A stretch of 64,000 nucleotides of DNA. It comes from Acidimicrobiia bacterium. Its GTDB lineage: Bacteria; Actinomycetota; Acidimicrobiia; Spongiisociales; JAHEDJ01. A program made the position numbers and the translations under genes. Shown piece by piece: positions 43,894 through 54,210 of this stretch (positions are counted from its first letter, which is position 1; each line of letters begins with the position of its first letter). Where the stretch lies: NCBI GenBank assembly GCA_029210695.1, contig JARGFH010000001.1, positions 62,001-126,000 on the forward strand. Reading direction: 5' to 3'. The notes under the pieces are model-generated. The model did no database searches. It had not been told where the DNA came from and saw nothing but the letters and a program-made list of their open reading frames with translations.

Positions 43894-44387
43894 ACCAGCA
43901 CACGCTGTCCGTCCTCGTCGAGAACAAAGCCGGCGTTCTGGCCAGGGTTTCATCGCTTCTGGCCCGACGTGGGTTCAACATCCATTCCCTAGCAGTTGGA
44001 CCGACTGCCGACGAGGGGATCTCCCGGATGACGATCGTGGTGGATGCCCCGGAACTCGAGCAGGTGAAAAAGCAACTCCACAAGCTCATCAATGTCGTCA
44101 AGATCACAGAGTTGGATAGGGCGACAGCCGTCGAGCGTGAGATCTCCCTCATACGTGTCTCCACGGACGGCCAGAAACGAAGCGACGTGCTGGAGGTGGC
44201 CACCCTCTTCGACGCCGTCGCCGTTGACGTTGGTGTCTCGACCATCATGTTCCTGGTGACCGGGTCACCAGAAAAAGTCAACGATTTCGTCGAACTGGTA
44301 CGGCCGTATGGTATCGCCGACCTCGTCAAATCGGGGCGAGTCGCTTTGGCACGGGACCAAAAGAGCCGTAAGTTGCGAGCGAGCTAG
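43890..44387 (+). CDS. ilvN: Acetolactate synthase small (regulatory) subunit
   Basis: A 165-residue regulatory partner of IlvB. The N-terminal ACT domain (LSVLVENKAGVLARVSSLLA, then RRGFNIHSLAVG) binds valine for feedback inhibition; a second ferredoxin-like domain follows from about residue 80. GGAG lies six bases upstream. The ATG overlaps the stop of the 20-codon ORF, so translation is probably coupled. Confidence 0.95.
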   Translation: MNQHTLSVLVENKAGVLARVSSLLARRGFNIHSLAVGPTADEGISRMTIVVDAPELEQVKKQLHKLINVVKITELDRATAVEREISLIRVSTDGQKRSDVLEVATLFDAVAVDVGVSTIMFLVTGSPEKVNDFVELVRPYGIADLVKSGRVALARDQKSRKLRAS

Positions 44388-44399
44388 AAACGAGGATTC

Positions 44400-45410
44400 A
44401 TGGCAACGATTCACTACGACGAGGACGCCGACCCTTCGATTATCAAAGGCCGCAAAGTCGCGATCATCGGGTACGGCAGCCAGGGACATGCCCACGCCCT
44501 CAACCTCAAGGAGTCAGGCGTCGACGTTGTCGTTGGATTGCGTGAACGTTCTGCCCGCCGTTCCGAGGCGGAAGCGGAGGGACTCCGCGTCGCGACGCCC
44601 GCAGAAGCGGCCGCCGAAGCCGACTTCATCATGATGCTCACACCCGACCAGAACATGGCCGCCCTCTACGAACACGAGATTGAACCTCATCTCGAAGAAG
44701 GCGATGCATTGTTCTTCGCCCATGGATTCAATATCCATTTCGGGGCCATCATCCCCCCGGAGCATGTCGATGTCGCGATGGTTGCACCCAAGGGCCCCGG
44801 CCATCTCGTTCGCCGCACCTACACCGAAGGTTCCGGGGTGCCGTGCTTGCTCGCCGTGCACCAGGACCACACCGGCCTGGCGCACGACCTCGCACTCTCC
44901 TACGCATGGGCCATCGGCGGTGGGAGGGCCGGAGTCCTGGAGACGACCTTCAAGGAAGAGACGGAGACGGACCTCTTCGGCGAGCAGGTCATCCTCTGTG
45001 GTGGCGTCTCCTCGCTTATCAAGGCGTCGTTCGAAACGCTCGTCGAGGCCGGATATCAGCCTGAGTCGGCTTATTTCGAGACACTGCATGAGCTCAAACT
45101 GATCGTGGATCTCCTCTACGAAGGGGGCCTGTCCTATATGCGCTTCTCGGTGTCCGACACCGCCGAGTACGGCGACTACACCCGCGGCCAGCGCATCGTC
45201 ACCGACGACACGAAAGCCGCCATGAAGGACATACTCACCGAAATCCAATCGGGCGCGTTTGCGCACGAGTGGTTGGCGCAGGCCAAGGAAGGCGCACCGT
45301 TCCTACTCGAGCAGCGCGCCAAAGGGCGTGACCACCAGATCGAACAGGTCGGTGCAGACCTGCGACGCTTGATGCCGTTCCTGGACCAGAAGGTGGCGGA
45401 CGACGCATGA
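44400..45410 (+). CDS. ilvC: Ketol-acid reductoisomerase
   Basis: Class I KARI (336 aa): NADPH-binding [17 protein letters not shown] at about 24-40 and the [12 protein letters not shown] loop with Arg and Ser residues that favour NADPH over NADH. The C-terminal knotted domain holds the metal residues in [11 protein letters not shown] and [16 protein letters not shown]. It converts acetolactate to dihydroxyisovalerate. GAGG lies five bases before the ATG; ilvN ends 12 bp upstream. Confidence 0.96.
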   Translation: MATIHYDEDADPSIIKGRKVAIIGYGSQGHAHALNLKESGVDVVVGLRERSARRSEAEAEGLRVATPAEAAAEADFIMMLTPDQNMAALYEHEIEPHLEEGDALFFAHGFNIHFGAIIPPEHVDVAMVAPKGPGHLVRRTYTEGSGVPCLLAVHQDHTGLAHDLALSYAWAIGGGRAGVLETTFKEETETDLFGEQVILCGGVSSLIKASFETLVEAGYQPESAYFETLHELKLIVDLLYEGGLSYMRFSVSDTAEYGDYTRGQRIVTDDTKAAMKDILTEIQSGAFAHEWLAQAKEGAPFLLEQRAKGRDHQIEQVGADLRRLMPFLDQKVADDA

Positions 45411-45452
45411 GAGAGCGGATCGACTCGCGCGGATGGTGGCTGGCGCTTCGCC

Positions 45453-45481
45453 GGCCGGGCGGCCACTAGGTCGGCCCGGCC
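45453..45481. terminator. GC-rich hairpin after ilvC
   Basis: GGCCGGGC (45453-45460) pairs with GCCCGGCC (45474-45481) across a 13-nt loop. No U-run follows, so it may slow polymerase or protect the ilvBNC transcript 3' end instead of strictly terminating. Confidence 0.45.
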
Positions 45482-45490
45482 GCAAGGAGC

Positions 45491-45518
45491 AATAGGCTAT
45501 AGGCGATAGGCCGTAGGC
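45491..45518. repeat. Four NNTAGGC heptamers between ilvC and leuA
   Basis: AATAGGC, TATAGGC, GATAGGC and CGTAGGC run in tandem, and the last unit forms part of a second hairpin (GCCGTAGG at 45510-45517 with CCTACGGC at 45524-45531). With the hairpin at 45453 this fills most of the 178-bp gap before leuA. Confidence 0.7.
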
Positions 45519-45588
45519 AGTGCCCTACGGCTCACAGCTCGATGCCAATCGTCCGCATCCACCGTTCACAACAGGAGATCCTCACACT

Positions 45589-47127
45589 ATGTCTGACAAG
45601 CTGATCATTTTCGACACCACCCTGCGCGACGGAGAACAGGCACCCGGTATCGCCCTCAACTCCGACGAGAAACTGGCTATCGCCTTTCAACTGGCCAAGT
45701 TGCGTGTCGATGTAATCGAGGCGGGTTTCGCCGCCTCCTCAGACGGCGATTTTGAAGCGGTTTCGCGTATCGCCAAGGAAGTGAAGGGACCGGTGATCGC
45801 CAGCCTGGCCCGCTGCGTACCGAACGATATCGACCGCGCTTGGGACGCGGTGCGCCACGCCGACCGGAATCGAATTCACGTCTTTCAATCCACTTCACCG
45901 ATCCACATGGAACGAATGCTCCGGATGACCCCAGAAGAGGTGATGCAGTCGGTCAAGGAGGGCGTGGCGCGCGCCCGCAGCTACACCGACAACGTCGAGT
46001 TCTCACCCCAGGACGCCACACGCTCCGACCCCGAATTCATGCTGGCCGTGTGCCGGGCAGCCGTCGAGGCCGGGGCGACCACTCTCAACATCCCGGACAC
46101 TGTGGGCTACGCCACCCCGAGCGAGTACGTCGAGTTACTCACCCGGGTGTATGCGGAAGCTCGCGGCGACAACGAAGACGTCATTATCTCGACCCACTGC
46201 CACAACGACCTCGGCCTGGCCGTGGCTAATTCGCTCGCGGCGATCTCGGCCGGCGCCAGGCAGATCGAAGGCGCCATCAACGGCATTGGTGAACGAGCGG
46301 GCAACACGTCCACCGAAGAGATCATCATGGCCATCAGGACCCGTGAGGATCAGTTCGGGGTCGAGATCGGCGCAGACACCACCGAGATCGTCGAGACCTC
46401 CAGACTCGTGTCCAGGCTCACCGGGTATCCGGTGCAGTTCAACAAGGCAGTCGTCGGACGAAACGCCTTTGCCCACGAGTCCGGCATCCACCAACACGGC
46501 ATGCTGCGCGACCGGGAGACCTACGAAATCATGGATCCGGCTGCAGTCGGACACATAAGCCAGATCATTCTCGGCAAACACTCGGGCAGGGCCGGGTTCG
46601 CCGACGCACTTCGCAAGATGGAGATCGTTCTGGAGGACGAGGACTTTGAACGAGCATTCGAGCGCTTCAAGGAACTCGCCGACCGCAAGGGGGAGATCAG
46701 CGAGGAAGACGTGCGGGCGATCGTCGACTACACCTCGTCCAAGGAAGCCGAGCTGATCCACCTGTTCAGCATGCACGTCGCCGGCGGCAACGAGGTCACC
46801 CCACAGGCCAGTGTGAAGGTCGAGACGCGCGGCCTGACGCTCGAATATGAGGCCGAAGGCGACGGCATGGTGCACGCCACGTTCGCAGCTCTGAAGAAGG
46901 CGTTCGGTATCGATGCCCGACTCGTCGACTACCGGGTCGTTCCCGTGACCCGCGGCGCCGACGCAATGGCTGAGATCAACGTCGTCGTGCAGATGGGCGG
47001 TCGCGCTTATGCCGGTCGATCGGTCGACACGGATGTCGTGGGTGGGTCGGCACGCGCCTTCGTCAACGCACTGAACAAGGCGGCCCAGCAGGTCATCGCC
47101 GAGACCGTCGGCGAGGTTCAGGTATGA
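45589..47127 (+). CDS. leuA: 2-isopropylmalate synthase
   Basis: First committed step of leucine synthesis: condenses 2-ketoisovalerate with acetyl-CoA. The HMGL-like TIM barrel starts with [13 protein letters not shown] (residues 8-20), the [14 protein letters not shown] metal site follows, and a C-terminal LeuA dimer/allosteric domain (from about residue 390) should bind leucine. The protein is 512 residues from ATG 45589, with AGGAG upstream; the longer frame is non-coding. It overlaps leuB by four bases. Confidence 0.94.
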   Translation: MSDKLIIFDTTLRDGEQAPGIALNSDEKLAIAFQLAKLRVDVIEAGFAASSDGDFEAVSRIAKEVKGPVIASLARCVPNDIDRAWDAVRHADRNRIHVFQSTSPIHMERMLRMTPEEVMQSVKEGVARARSYTDNVEFSPQDATRSDPEFMLAVCRAAVEAGATTLNIPDTVGYATPSEYVELLTRVYAEARGDNEDVIISTHCHNDLGLAVANSLAAISAGARQIEGAINGIGERAGNTSTEEIIMAIRTREDQFGVEIGADTTEIVETSRLVSRLTGYPVQFNKAVVGRNAFAHESGIHQHGMLRDRETYEIMDPAAVGHISQIILGKHSGRAGFADALRKMEIVLEDEDFERAFERFKELADRKGEISEEDVRAIVDYTSSKEAELIHLFSMHVAGGNEVTPQASVKVETRGLTLEYEAEGDGMVHATFAALKKAFGIDARLVDYRVVPVTRGADAMAEINVVVQMGGRAYAGRSVDTDVVGGSARAFVNALNKAAQQVIAETVGEVQV

Positions 47128-48185
47128 GTCGATACCGGCTGGCCGCCATCCCCGGCGACGGCATCGGGGTCGAGGTAACCGCCGAGGCGGTCAAAGCGGT
47201 GAAGGCTGCGGCCGATCGATTCGACTTCTCCGTCGAGATCACGGAATACGACCTCGGCGGCGACCGCTACCTGCGCACCGGTGAGGTGCTGCCGGACACG
47301 GTCGAAACCGAACTGGCCGGCCATGACGCCATCCTCCTGGGCGCCGTTGGGACACCGGACGTGCCGCCCGGCGTGCTCGAGCGAGGATTGTTGCTGCGGC
47401 TTCGATTCTCGTTCGATCAGTACGTGAATGTGAGACCGGTCAAGCTCTACGAGGGTGCTCCCACCCCGATTGCCGGGCTCACTCCCGATCGATGTGACAT
47501 GGTCATCTTTCGAGAGAACACTGAAGGACCCTATGTGGGAGTCGGCGGCTTCGTTCGCCGGGGCACACCGCAGGAGATCGCCACCCAGGAGTCGGTCAAC
47601 ACACGCTACGGAGTCGAGCGAATCATCCGGCGCGCCTTCGATCGAGCCAGACGCTCCCGTCGCCACCTCACGCTCGCCCACAAGACCAATGTGCTCAACT
47701 ACGCCGGCGACCTCTGGCAACGAACGTTCGATGATGTTGCCGACGAGTATCCGGAAGTGGGCACCGATTACGTCCACGTTGACGCCATGTGCCTGTACAT
47801 GGTCACACATCCGGAACGATTCGATGTAGTGGTAACCGACAACCTGTTCGGCGACATCATCACCGACCTCGGAGCTGCGGTCCAGGGCGGCATGGGTCTG
47901 GCTGCCAGCGGCAACGTCAACCCTGAGCGGGACTTCCCGTCGATGTTCGAGCCGGTTCACGGATCCGCACCCGATATCGCAGGTCGCGGGTGGGCCAATC
48001 CGGTGGCAGCCGTCCTTTGTGCGGCCATGTGCCTCGACCACCTCGGGGAACAGGACGCGGCGAGCGCGGTAGAGCGCGCGGCCGCCTCAGTCCTGCCGGG
48101 CCTACGAACGATGGGTGGACCCGACATGGGATCAACCACCGCGGAGATCGGTGATCGCATCGGAACCGCGATCGCCGCGAGCTAA
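47124..48185 (+). CDS. leuB: 3-isopropylmalate dehydrogenase
   Basis: An NAD-dependent beta-decarboxylating dehydrogenase (353 aa). The [19 protein letters not shown] substrate loop and the metal-binding [20 protein letters not shown] segment are intact, as is [16 protein letters not shown] at the cofactor site. ATG overlaps leuA's stop as ATGA. Isopropylmalate isomerase genes (leuC/leuD) are not in the window, so the pathway is completed elsewhere. Downstream it converges on the P-type ATPase gene with an 11-bp gap. Confidence 0.93.
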   Translation: MSRYRLAAIPGDGIGVEVTAEAVKAVKAAADRFDFSVEITEYDLGGDRYLRTGEVLPDTVETELAGHDAILLGAVGTPDVPPGVLERGLLLRLRFSFDQYVNVRPVKLYEGAPTPIAGLTPDRCDMVIFRENTEGPYVGVGGFVRRGTPQEIATQESVNTRYGVERIIRRAFDRARRSRRHLTLAHKTNVLNYAGDLWQRTFDDVADEYPEVGTDYVHVDAMCLYMVTHPERFDVVVTDNLFGDIITDLGAAVQGGMGLAASGNVNPERDFPSMFEPVHGSAPDIAGRGWANPVAAVLCAAMCLDHLGEQDAASAVERAAASVLPGLRTMGGPDMGSTTAEIGDRIGTAIAAS

Positions 48186-48196
48186 TCGGCAGGCAA

Positions 48197-50800
48197 CTAC
48201 TCCAGCGGTAGCTCGAGTTGACTGCGGCCGTCCCCCGATTCGGAGGATTCGGCACCGTCCGGGGTGACCCAGTCCGGGAGCTCGATCGGCGCCGGAGAGC
48301 GGCGCCGGGGCTTCTTGACGGCGACGGGTCCGGGCCGTGGCCGCCCACCCGCCCGGAGGCTCATCCAGCGCGCCACCCGCCATCCCCCGGCGGCCACCAG
48401 CGGCTGGCGGATCACTTCTGGTGCATGGGCGAGAAGTTCGGGAGCCTGACGCATCAGATCGGGGGCAGATTGCAGCCACCTGGATCCGACCAGTGCGAGG
48501 TACATGAGGGTGCCCGTCAACGACGCAATCCCGATGGCGGCGAAGACGACAATGGCACGGGGAAGGTCGAGCCCGTAGAACTCCCTGAGAGATCCCCACA
48601 ACAACGTAATGCCGAACAGGCCGGCCATGCTCCAAATCAACCACTTGCGGCTCGTAGTGAGCGGCCTGCACACCACGGTCAGCGCGAAGAGACCGACGGC
48701 AACGAGCACGAGGGTCGCCATGGTCCGGGATTCCACCAGCCCAACATCCTCGATCTGGGCCAGACCGTAGGCGGCAAACGTCGACAGGGCCGCCACCGCA
48801 CCAACCGGAACCGCGAACCGCATCACGCGACCCACGAAACCTCGTTGAGCCCGCCGAGCAGTGGGTTCGAGGGCGAGGAAGAAACCGGGTATGCCAATGG
48901 TGATCGACCCGACCAGGGTCAGGTGCCGCGGTAGGAACGGAAACGGCAACAACGCGATGGCAACGGCCACAGAGAGCAGCACCGCGTAGATCGTCTTCGT
49001 GACGAAGAGGTTGGCGACTCGTTCGATATTGGCTATTACCCGTCTCCCCTCAGCAACGACCTCGGGCAGCGACGAGAACGCGGAATCGAGAAGTACTACC
49101 TGCGCAACGGCCCGTGAGGCACCCGACCCGTTGCCCATCGCCACCCCGATATCCGCCACTTTGAGGGCGAGCACATCATTCACTCCGTCGCCCGTCATGG
49201 CCACCGTATGGCCCCGCCGCTGGAGGGCCTTGATCATGGCTCGTTTCTGATGGGGATGCACCCGTCCAAATACTGTTCCGCGCTCCATGACGTCCGCCAG
49301 CCGATCCGGATCCGCCGGGAGCTCGCGTCCGTCTACGACGTTGCCCGGGCTGGGCACGCCGACCCTGGCTGCAATCGCGGCAACCGTGGCGGGGTGGTCG
49401 CCTGAGATCACCTTGACCGCCACGTTCTGCCTGGCGAAGAAGTCGAGCGTTTCAACAGCATCCGGGCGGATGCGGTCTCCCAGCACCACCAGCGCTACCG
49501 GTCGCATGTTCGCCGGCAGCACATCGCCGGCAAGCGCATCGTCGGTGCCGACCAGCGCCAGGACTCGGTTGCCGTCGGAAGCGTACCGGTCGGCCGCGCG
49601 CAGGATCTCCATATCGGTGGCCGCCACCACCTCCGGCGCCCCGAGGATCCAGGTTCCCCGACCGGTAAAAGCAGCAGCACTCCACTTTCGATCCGAAGAG
49701 AACGGCACCGTCTTGAGCACCGGCCAGTCGGGCCGCTCCGAAAATTGCGTGCCGATAGCCTGGATTGTGGCGTTCGGAGTGCTGTCGGCTGCTGCCGTGG
49801 CGGCCAGCACCAATCCAACGTCGACTGCCTTGTCGTAAACCTTGACGTCGAGCACCCGCAAATGCCCCTCCGTCAGCGTGCCGGTCTTGTCGAGACAGAC
49901 GACATCGACCCGGGCGAGACCTTCGACGGCCGGCAGTTCCTGGACGAGGACGTTCCGGCGGCCGAGTCGCACGACGGCCACCGCGAAGGCCATCGAAGTC
50001 AGCAGAACCAGGCCCTGCGGAACCATCGCCACGAGCCCGGCCACCGTCCCTTGCGCAGCCCTGCGGAAGCCCACATCGATCGACATCTGGCTCCACACCA
50101 GCAACGCTCCGGTGGGAATGAGTGCCCAACTGACCGCCAGCAGGATCCAATCGATTCCGTCGCGCAGCTCGGAGCTGGTGATGGTGAACAGCTTCGCCTC
50201 AGAGGCCAACTTCGCTGCGTAAGACTCGCTCCCCACCCTGGTCGCCTGCATGCGACCGGACCCGGCAACGACGAAGCTGCCCGACCGACAGGAATCGCCC
50301 ATGTGCTTGCTCACCGGATCGGACTCCCCGGTCAGGAGCGATTCGTTGATCTCGAGTCCCCGCGACTCGAGGACCTCGCCGTCGACCACGACCTGGTCAC
50401 CCGGGGCCAACATGAGGACATCATCGAGCACGATGTCCGCAATGCTGATTTCAACCGGACGACCGTCGCGGACTGCGATCGTTCCTGGTGTGCTGAGCAA
50501 CGCCAGCCGGTCGAGAGTTCGTTTGGCTCTCAGCTCCTGGATGATGCCGATGGCGGCGTTGATCACCATGACTGCTCCGAACAGAGCGTCCTGTATGGGA
50601 GCAACGAACAAGATTATGACCAGCAGGACTGACAGAATGAGATTGAAGCGGGTGAAGATGTTGTCCCGGAAGATCGCCTTCGTGGTCCGGCTCGGACCCT
50701 CGGGGATCACGTTGAGCCTGCCTGCCTCGACCCGATCGGCTACTTCGCGGCCGGTGAGACCGCTCAGTGGGTCGCGCAACGACGCCTCAACTTCCATCAC
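48197..50800 (-). CDS. P-type cation ATPase (CtpE-like)
   Basis: An 867-residue ion pump. The phosphorylated Asp304 is in DKTGTLTEG, the actuator TGES motif appears in LLTGESDPVSK, and the hinge is MTGDGVNDVLALKVADIGVA. Eight to ten helices are predicted, with VPQGLVLLTSMAFAVAVVRL in M4. The closest layout I recall is mycobacterial CtpE, linked to calcium uptake, but the transported ion is not proven by sequence. The last ~60 residues are a Pro/Arg-rich tail without domains. Confidence 0.9.
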   Translation of the reverse strand: MMEVEASLRDPLSGLTGREVADRVEAGRLNVIPEGPSRTTKAIFRDNIFTRFNLILSVLLVIILFVAPIQDALFGAVMVINAAIGIIQELRAKRTLDRLALLSTPGTIAVRDGRPVEISIADIVLDDVLMLAPGDQVVVDGEVLESRGLEINESLLTGESDPVSKHMGDSCRSGSFVVAGSGRMQATRVGSESYAAKLASEAKLFTITSSELRDGIDWILLAVSWALIPTGALLVWSQMSIDVGFRRAAQGTVAGLVAMVPQGLVLLTSMAFAVAVVRLGRRNVLVQELPAVEGLARVDVVCLDKTGTLTEGHLRVLDVKVYDKAVDVGLVLAATAAADSTPNATIQAIGTQFSERPDWPVLKTVPFSSDRKWSAAAFTGRGTWILGAPEVVAATDMEILRAADRYASDGNRVLALVGTDDALAGDVLPANMRPVALVVLGDRIRPDAVETLDFFARQNVAVKVISGDHPATVAAIAARVGVPSPGNVVDGRELPADPDRLADVMERGTVFGRVHPHQKRAMIKALQRRGHTVAMTGDGVNDVLALKVADIGVAMGNGSGASRAVAQVVLLDSAFSSLPEVVAEGRRVIANIERVANLFVTKTIYAVLLSVAVAIALLPFPFLPRHLTLVGSITIGIPGFFLALEPTARRAQRGFVGRVMRFAVPVGAVAALSTFAAYGLAQIEDVGLVESRTMATLVLVAVGLFALTVVCRPLTTSRKWLIWSMAGLFGITLLWGSLREFYGLDLPRAIVVFAAIGIASLTGTLMYLALVGSRWLQSAPDLMRQAPELLAHAPEVIRQPLVAAGGWRVARWMSLRAGGRPRPGPVAVKKPRRRSPAPIELPDWVTPDGAESSESGDGRSQLELPLE

Positions 50801-50862
50801 CTGAGGCTACCGGCTTCCCGGGACGGAATCGCGCCGGCGTCCGCAGCCCGTCGCTGGTATCC

Positions 50863-50883
50863 GCGACTCGCTACTCGCGACTC
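50863..50883. repeat. Three heptamers GCGACTC / GCTACTC / GCGACTC
   Basis: On the minus strand these read GAGTCGC, GAGTAGC, GAGTCGC, the same family as the arrays at 20777 and 39452. The last unit overlaps the tricorn protease stop codon. Confidence 0.6.
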
Positions 50884-53800
50884 AAGACAACCTCGGTGGC
50901 GTCTTCTTCGGCCGGTCACCGAAGGCGGGCGGCGAAGGAGGGACCTCGTCGATGATGCGGATCAATTCGGCGATGCCGCGCTCGAGCTGAGGATCCCGCC
51001 CGGCGGCATGGTCCTGGGGCGTGATCGTGACGCTGATGTCGGGGTCGGTCCCGTAGTTCTCAACGTCCCACCCAACGTCCGCGAACCAGTTCGAGAACTC
51101 AGGCTGGGTAGTGATCGTGCCGTCCACGAGTGATTGCTGCGGCCAGATGCCGATGACTCCACCCCAGGTGCGGGTTCCGATGAGCGGCCCGAGGCCATGC
51201 ATCTTGAACGCATGTGAAAAAATGTCTCCGTCGGACCCGGCGTACTCATTCGTGAGTGCCACCATCGGACCGGCCGGCGCATCAGCGGGGATAGCGTACG
51301 GCTCGGTCCACCTGGTCACCCGATACCCGATGCGGCGCCGCAGCAACTTCTCCAGAAGGAGGTGCGAGACATTCCCACCGCGGTTGAATCGCACGTCGAT
51401 CACCAAGCCGTCGTGATCGACCTGGGACAACCACGATCGATGGAATTCGGCGAACCCGCTCGGTCCCATATCCGGAAGATGGATGTATCCGGCCCGCCCT
51501 TCCGATGCCTCGGCAACCCGCCGGCGATTGGCCTCAACCCAATCCCGATACCGCAGGGGCGTCTCGGACTCGAGCGCTCGAACCGTGATAGACCTTGGCC
51601 GGCGGCGGCCCCGGCGAACCACGACGCGAACAGCTCTCCCCGCCCGGTCGACCAGCGCCTCCTCCGGTGCTCGATCTGCACCGAGATCCTTCCCGTCAAT
51701 AGAGAGGATCTGGTCTCCTACCACGACGTCTAGTCCGGGCGCCTGCAACGGCGACCAGGCTCGCTCGTCCCAGGAGTCCCCGTGCGGAATCGCCCCGATC
51801 CGCCAGGTGCCCCGGGCGGTTCGTTCGAAATCCGCCCCGAGACTGCCGAGGAGGTACTTCGGCTCCGGCCGGTAGTCCCCGCCTAGTTCGTAGGCGTGCG
51901 AGGTGCCCAATTCCCCCTGCATCTCCCACATGAGATCGGAGAATTCGGCGCGGCTGGCAACCCGTTCGACGAGAGGACGGTACCGGTGGTAGATCTGTTC
52001 CCAATCGACCGCCGACATGTCCTGGGTCCAGAAGTGCTCGCGCTGGAGACGCCATGCTTCTCGAAACATCTGGACCCATTCGCTCCCCGGATCGACCTCG
52101 AGCCGGACCCTGCCCAGATCGAGCCACCCGGAGTCCCTGCCCGGTTTGTCGTTCTTGGACGGGTCATCCTTGAAGGCGGCCGGAACCACCCGGATCCGGT
52201 TCCCGGCGCGGATCGCCATGACCTTGCCGTCCATCGAGACCGAAACGCTCGAGACATCGTCGGCGATCGTTTCGAGCTTGTGCTGCTGAAAGTCGTAGGC
52301 CTCGAGCCGCCCTGCCGGACCGGCCGAAACCATTGGCTGAGGCGCCAGCCGACCCTGGATCGGCACAGAAAGCAGAATGGATCGGCCCCTGGCGCCGAAG
52401 ACCGCCCGGTAGGAACCCTCCGGGACCGGATACGCCACCACCCGATCTTCGATGCCGTCTAGATCGACCTGGACCGGAGCGGGGGCGTCGCCTTCCATAC
52501 CGTTCCCAGCCTGCTGGGGTCCCGGCGGTGTGCCGGGTGGCCGAGGTTGCCGCTGGGCCGGGCTGAACGGCGAAGGGGTGTCCGCAGCCAGCGGGATGAG
52601 ATAGGGCCGGGTCCCCTTCGGGAAGGCGTAGTCGTGGAAAAAGGCGTCAGGAACGGGATCGAAGACCCGGTGACCGATGAAGTGGAGAAACCGGCCCTCA
52701 GCGTCGAATGATGGGCGTACATCGGCGAAGTCGGGTCGCGTGATCCGGTGCGTTCTTTTCGTGGAAGTGTCGTAGAGGTGAAGGGCGACTGTGTTGCGGC
52801 TGACCGCAGCCGAGAATGCAATCCACCGTCCGTCGGGTGACCAGTCGGTGCCTTGAATCCAGGAATGCGGGCTGTGGTGGACCACCGTGGACTCTCCGGA
52901 GTCCAGATCGACCACAACGACCTCGAACCGGTGATTGGTGAGTGCCACACGGTCGGATCCTGCTGGTGCAGGATCCAGCGAGCGGGGCCGTCCGATATCA
53001 CCACCGACCCGTGTCCCTGTCTTCCCGGCGCCGGAATCGAACACAACGAGCTCTTCTTCGCCGGACTCGTCGGTGACGGCGACGAAGCGCCGTCCGTCCG
53101 GGAGCCAGGCTGCCAAGCGGTAGCGGGATGAGGACAAATCGCCGTGACGGAGTGGTGCTCCCTCCCACAGATCCATGGTTACCGCTCCCCCCCGGGCAAC
53201 GATGGCCACTGCCTGGCCTTTCGGATCGAGATCGAGCGACTCCACGAAACGGCCCGGACTCATGAAGCGGCGGTTTCTCTGCGGCCGGGCGCTTGGAACC
53301 CGGACATCGATCTTCGTTCGAGTCACGCCTTCGAGGAGATAGAGATCGGCACCGGCGTGGTAAACGATCCGCTTGCCGTCTGAGGCCGGGAAGCGGGCGT
53401 AGAAGTCCTCGTGGTCTGTGTGACGCTGCAGGCTGCGGCCCGTGGGTGTGCACGAGTAGAGGTTGCCGGTGCCCTCGTGGTCGGAGAGGAAGTAGATCCG
53501 GCGGCCGATCCACGTGGGGTCGGCCGTATTCCCCTGCAGCTCGATGAGTGGAGCGAATTCGCCCGACCCGGCCCGGTCGATCCAGAGAGTTCCGGTGCGA
53601 CCGCCCCGGTACCGTTTCCATCGAGCAGGATCGAAGGAGTTCCGGCCGATGACGACACCGGGACCGCCCGGTTGATACGAGATAGCGCGGGCCGGTCCGA
53701 CCCTGATCGGCCGGGCCGGACTGCCGTCCATTGGCACTTCGTGGAGGGCGAACTGCCCTGCGAACGGTTGCTTCCAGTCCGTCGCCACGATCACGGCACC

Positions 53801-54094
53801 GCCGTCGGGTGTCCAACCCACCACATGGGTAAGCCCTCCGAAGAACGTCAACCTGCGGGCTGGGCCGCCTTCAGACGGCATCACGTGAGCCTCGAGGTGG
53901 CCTTCATCACGGCTCGAGAAGGCGACGTGAACTCCATCCGGGGAGAATCTCGGGTAGGCAACGGTGCCGGGGTTGGCAGTCAACCGGTGGGCCGAGCCAC
54001 CGGAAACATCCACCGACCAGAGGTCGTCCTCGGCCACGAAGACGACCCGGTCACGGTGGATCGTCGGATGCAGGTAGTAGCCGAGTTCACCCAT
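50882..54094 (-). CDS. Tricorn-type protease
   Basis: A ~1070-residue self-compartmentalising serine protease. N-terminal beta-propeller repeats (HPTIHRDRVVFVAEDDLWSV onward) lead to a PDZ domain and an S41-like catalytic core. The four active-site residues align with archaeal tricorn: Ser732-His733 (GTSHAYELGG), Ser954 (AGSDGDIFSH) and Glu1012 (VENYGTDPD), close to Ser745/His746/Ser965/Glu1023 of Thermoplasma. It should trim peptides from upstream proteases. ATG 54094 fits homolog starts; no clear ribosome-binding site. Confidence 0.93.
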   Translation of the reverse strand: MGELGYYLHPTIHRDRVVFVAEDDLWSVDVSGGSAHRLTANPGTVAYPRFSPDGVHVAFSSRDEGHLEAHVMPSEGGPARRLTFFGGLTHVVGWTPDGGAVIVATDWKQPFAGQFALHEVPMDGSPARPIRVGPARAISYQPGGPGVVIGRNSFDPARWKRYRGGRTGTLWIDRAGSGEFAPLIELQGNTADPTWIGRRIYFLSDHEGTGNLYSCTPTGRSLQRHTDHEDFYARFPASDGKRIVYHAGADLYLLEGVTRTKIDVRVPSARPQRNRRFMSPGRFVESLDLDPKGQAVAIVARGGAVTMDLWEGAPLRHGDLSSSRYRLAAWLPDGRRFVAVTDESGEEELVVFDSGAGKTGTRVGGDIGRPRSLDPAPAGSDRVALTNHRFEVVVVDLDSGESTVVHHSPHSWIQGTDWSPDGRWIAFSAAVSRNTVALHLYDTSTKRTHRITRPDFADVRPSFDAEGRFLHFIGHRVFDPVPDAFFHDYAFPKGTRPYLIPLAADTPSPFSPAQRQPRPPGTPPGPQQAGNGMEGDAPAPVQVDLDGIEDRVVAYPVPEGSYRAVFGARGRSILLSVPIQGRLAPQPMVSAGPAGRLEAYDFQQHKLETIADDVSSVSVSMDGKVMAIRAGNRIRVVPAAFKDDPSKNDKPGRDSGWLDLGRVRLEVDPGSEWVQMFREAWRLQREHFWTQDMSAVDWEQIYHRYRPLVERVASRAEFSDLMWEMQGELGTSHAYELGGDYRPEPKYLLGSLGADFERTARGTWRIGAIPHGDSWDERAWSPLQAPGLDVVVGDQILSIDGKDLGADRAPEEALVDRAGRAVRVVVRRGRRRPRSITVRALESETPLRYRDWVEANRRRVAEASEGRAGYIHLPDMGPSGFAEFHRSWLSQVDHDGLVIDVRFNRGGNVSHLLLEKLLRRRIGYRVTRWTEPYAIPADAPAGPMVALTNEYAGSDGDIFSHAFKMHGLGPLIGTRTWGGVIGIWPQQSLVDGTITTQPEFSNWFADVGWDVENYGTDPDISVTITPQDHAAGRDPQLERGIAELIRIIDEVPPSPPAFGDRPKKTPPRLS

Positions 54095-54156
54095 GAGGAG
54101 GCAATCGTAGCGAAGCGATGGTGCCCGGACCGCAGCCCGGGCACCATCCAAAACTT

Positions 54157-54206
54157 GTTTTCGCGCGGGAATTCCACCCTATGCGGTGGGATCCCCGCGC
54201 GAAAAC
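54157..54206 (-). terminator. Long hairpin after the osmoprotectant operon
   Basis: A 22-bp stem (54157-54178 with 54185-54206, two wobble pairs) ends with GTTTTC/GAAAAC and starts five bases past the substrate-binding gene's stop. It likely terminates the ABC operon before tricorn. An adjacent 11-bp hairpin lies at 54118-54147. Confidence 0.6.
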
Positions 54207-54210
54207 GGAA

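Noticed and set aside
42608-44329. 573-residue open frame on the minus strand across ilvB and ilvN.
   Set aside because: It is antisense to two certain genes and shows no family motifs; long antisense frames are common in GC-rich DNA.
45542-45604. Short frame [20 protein letters not shown] before leuA as a leader peptide.
   Set aside because: It overlaps the leuA start, its Ile/Leu codons are scattered, and no terminator follows it.
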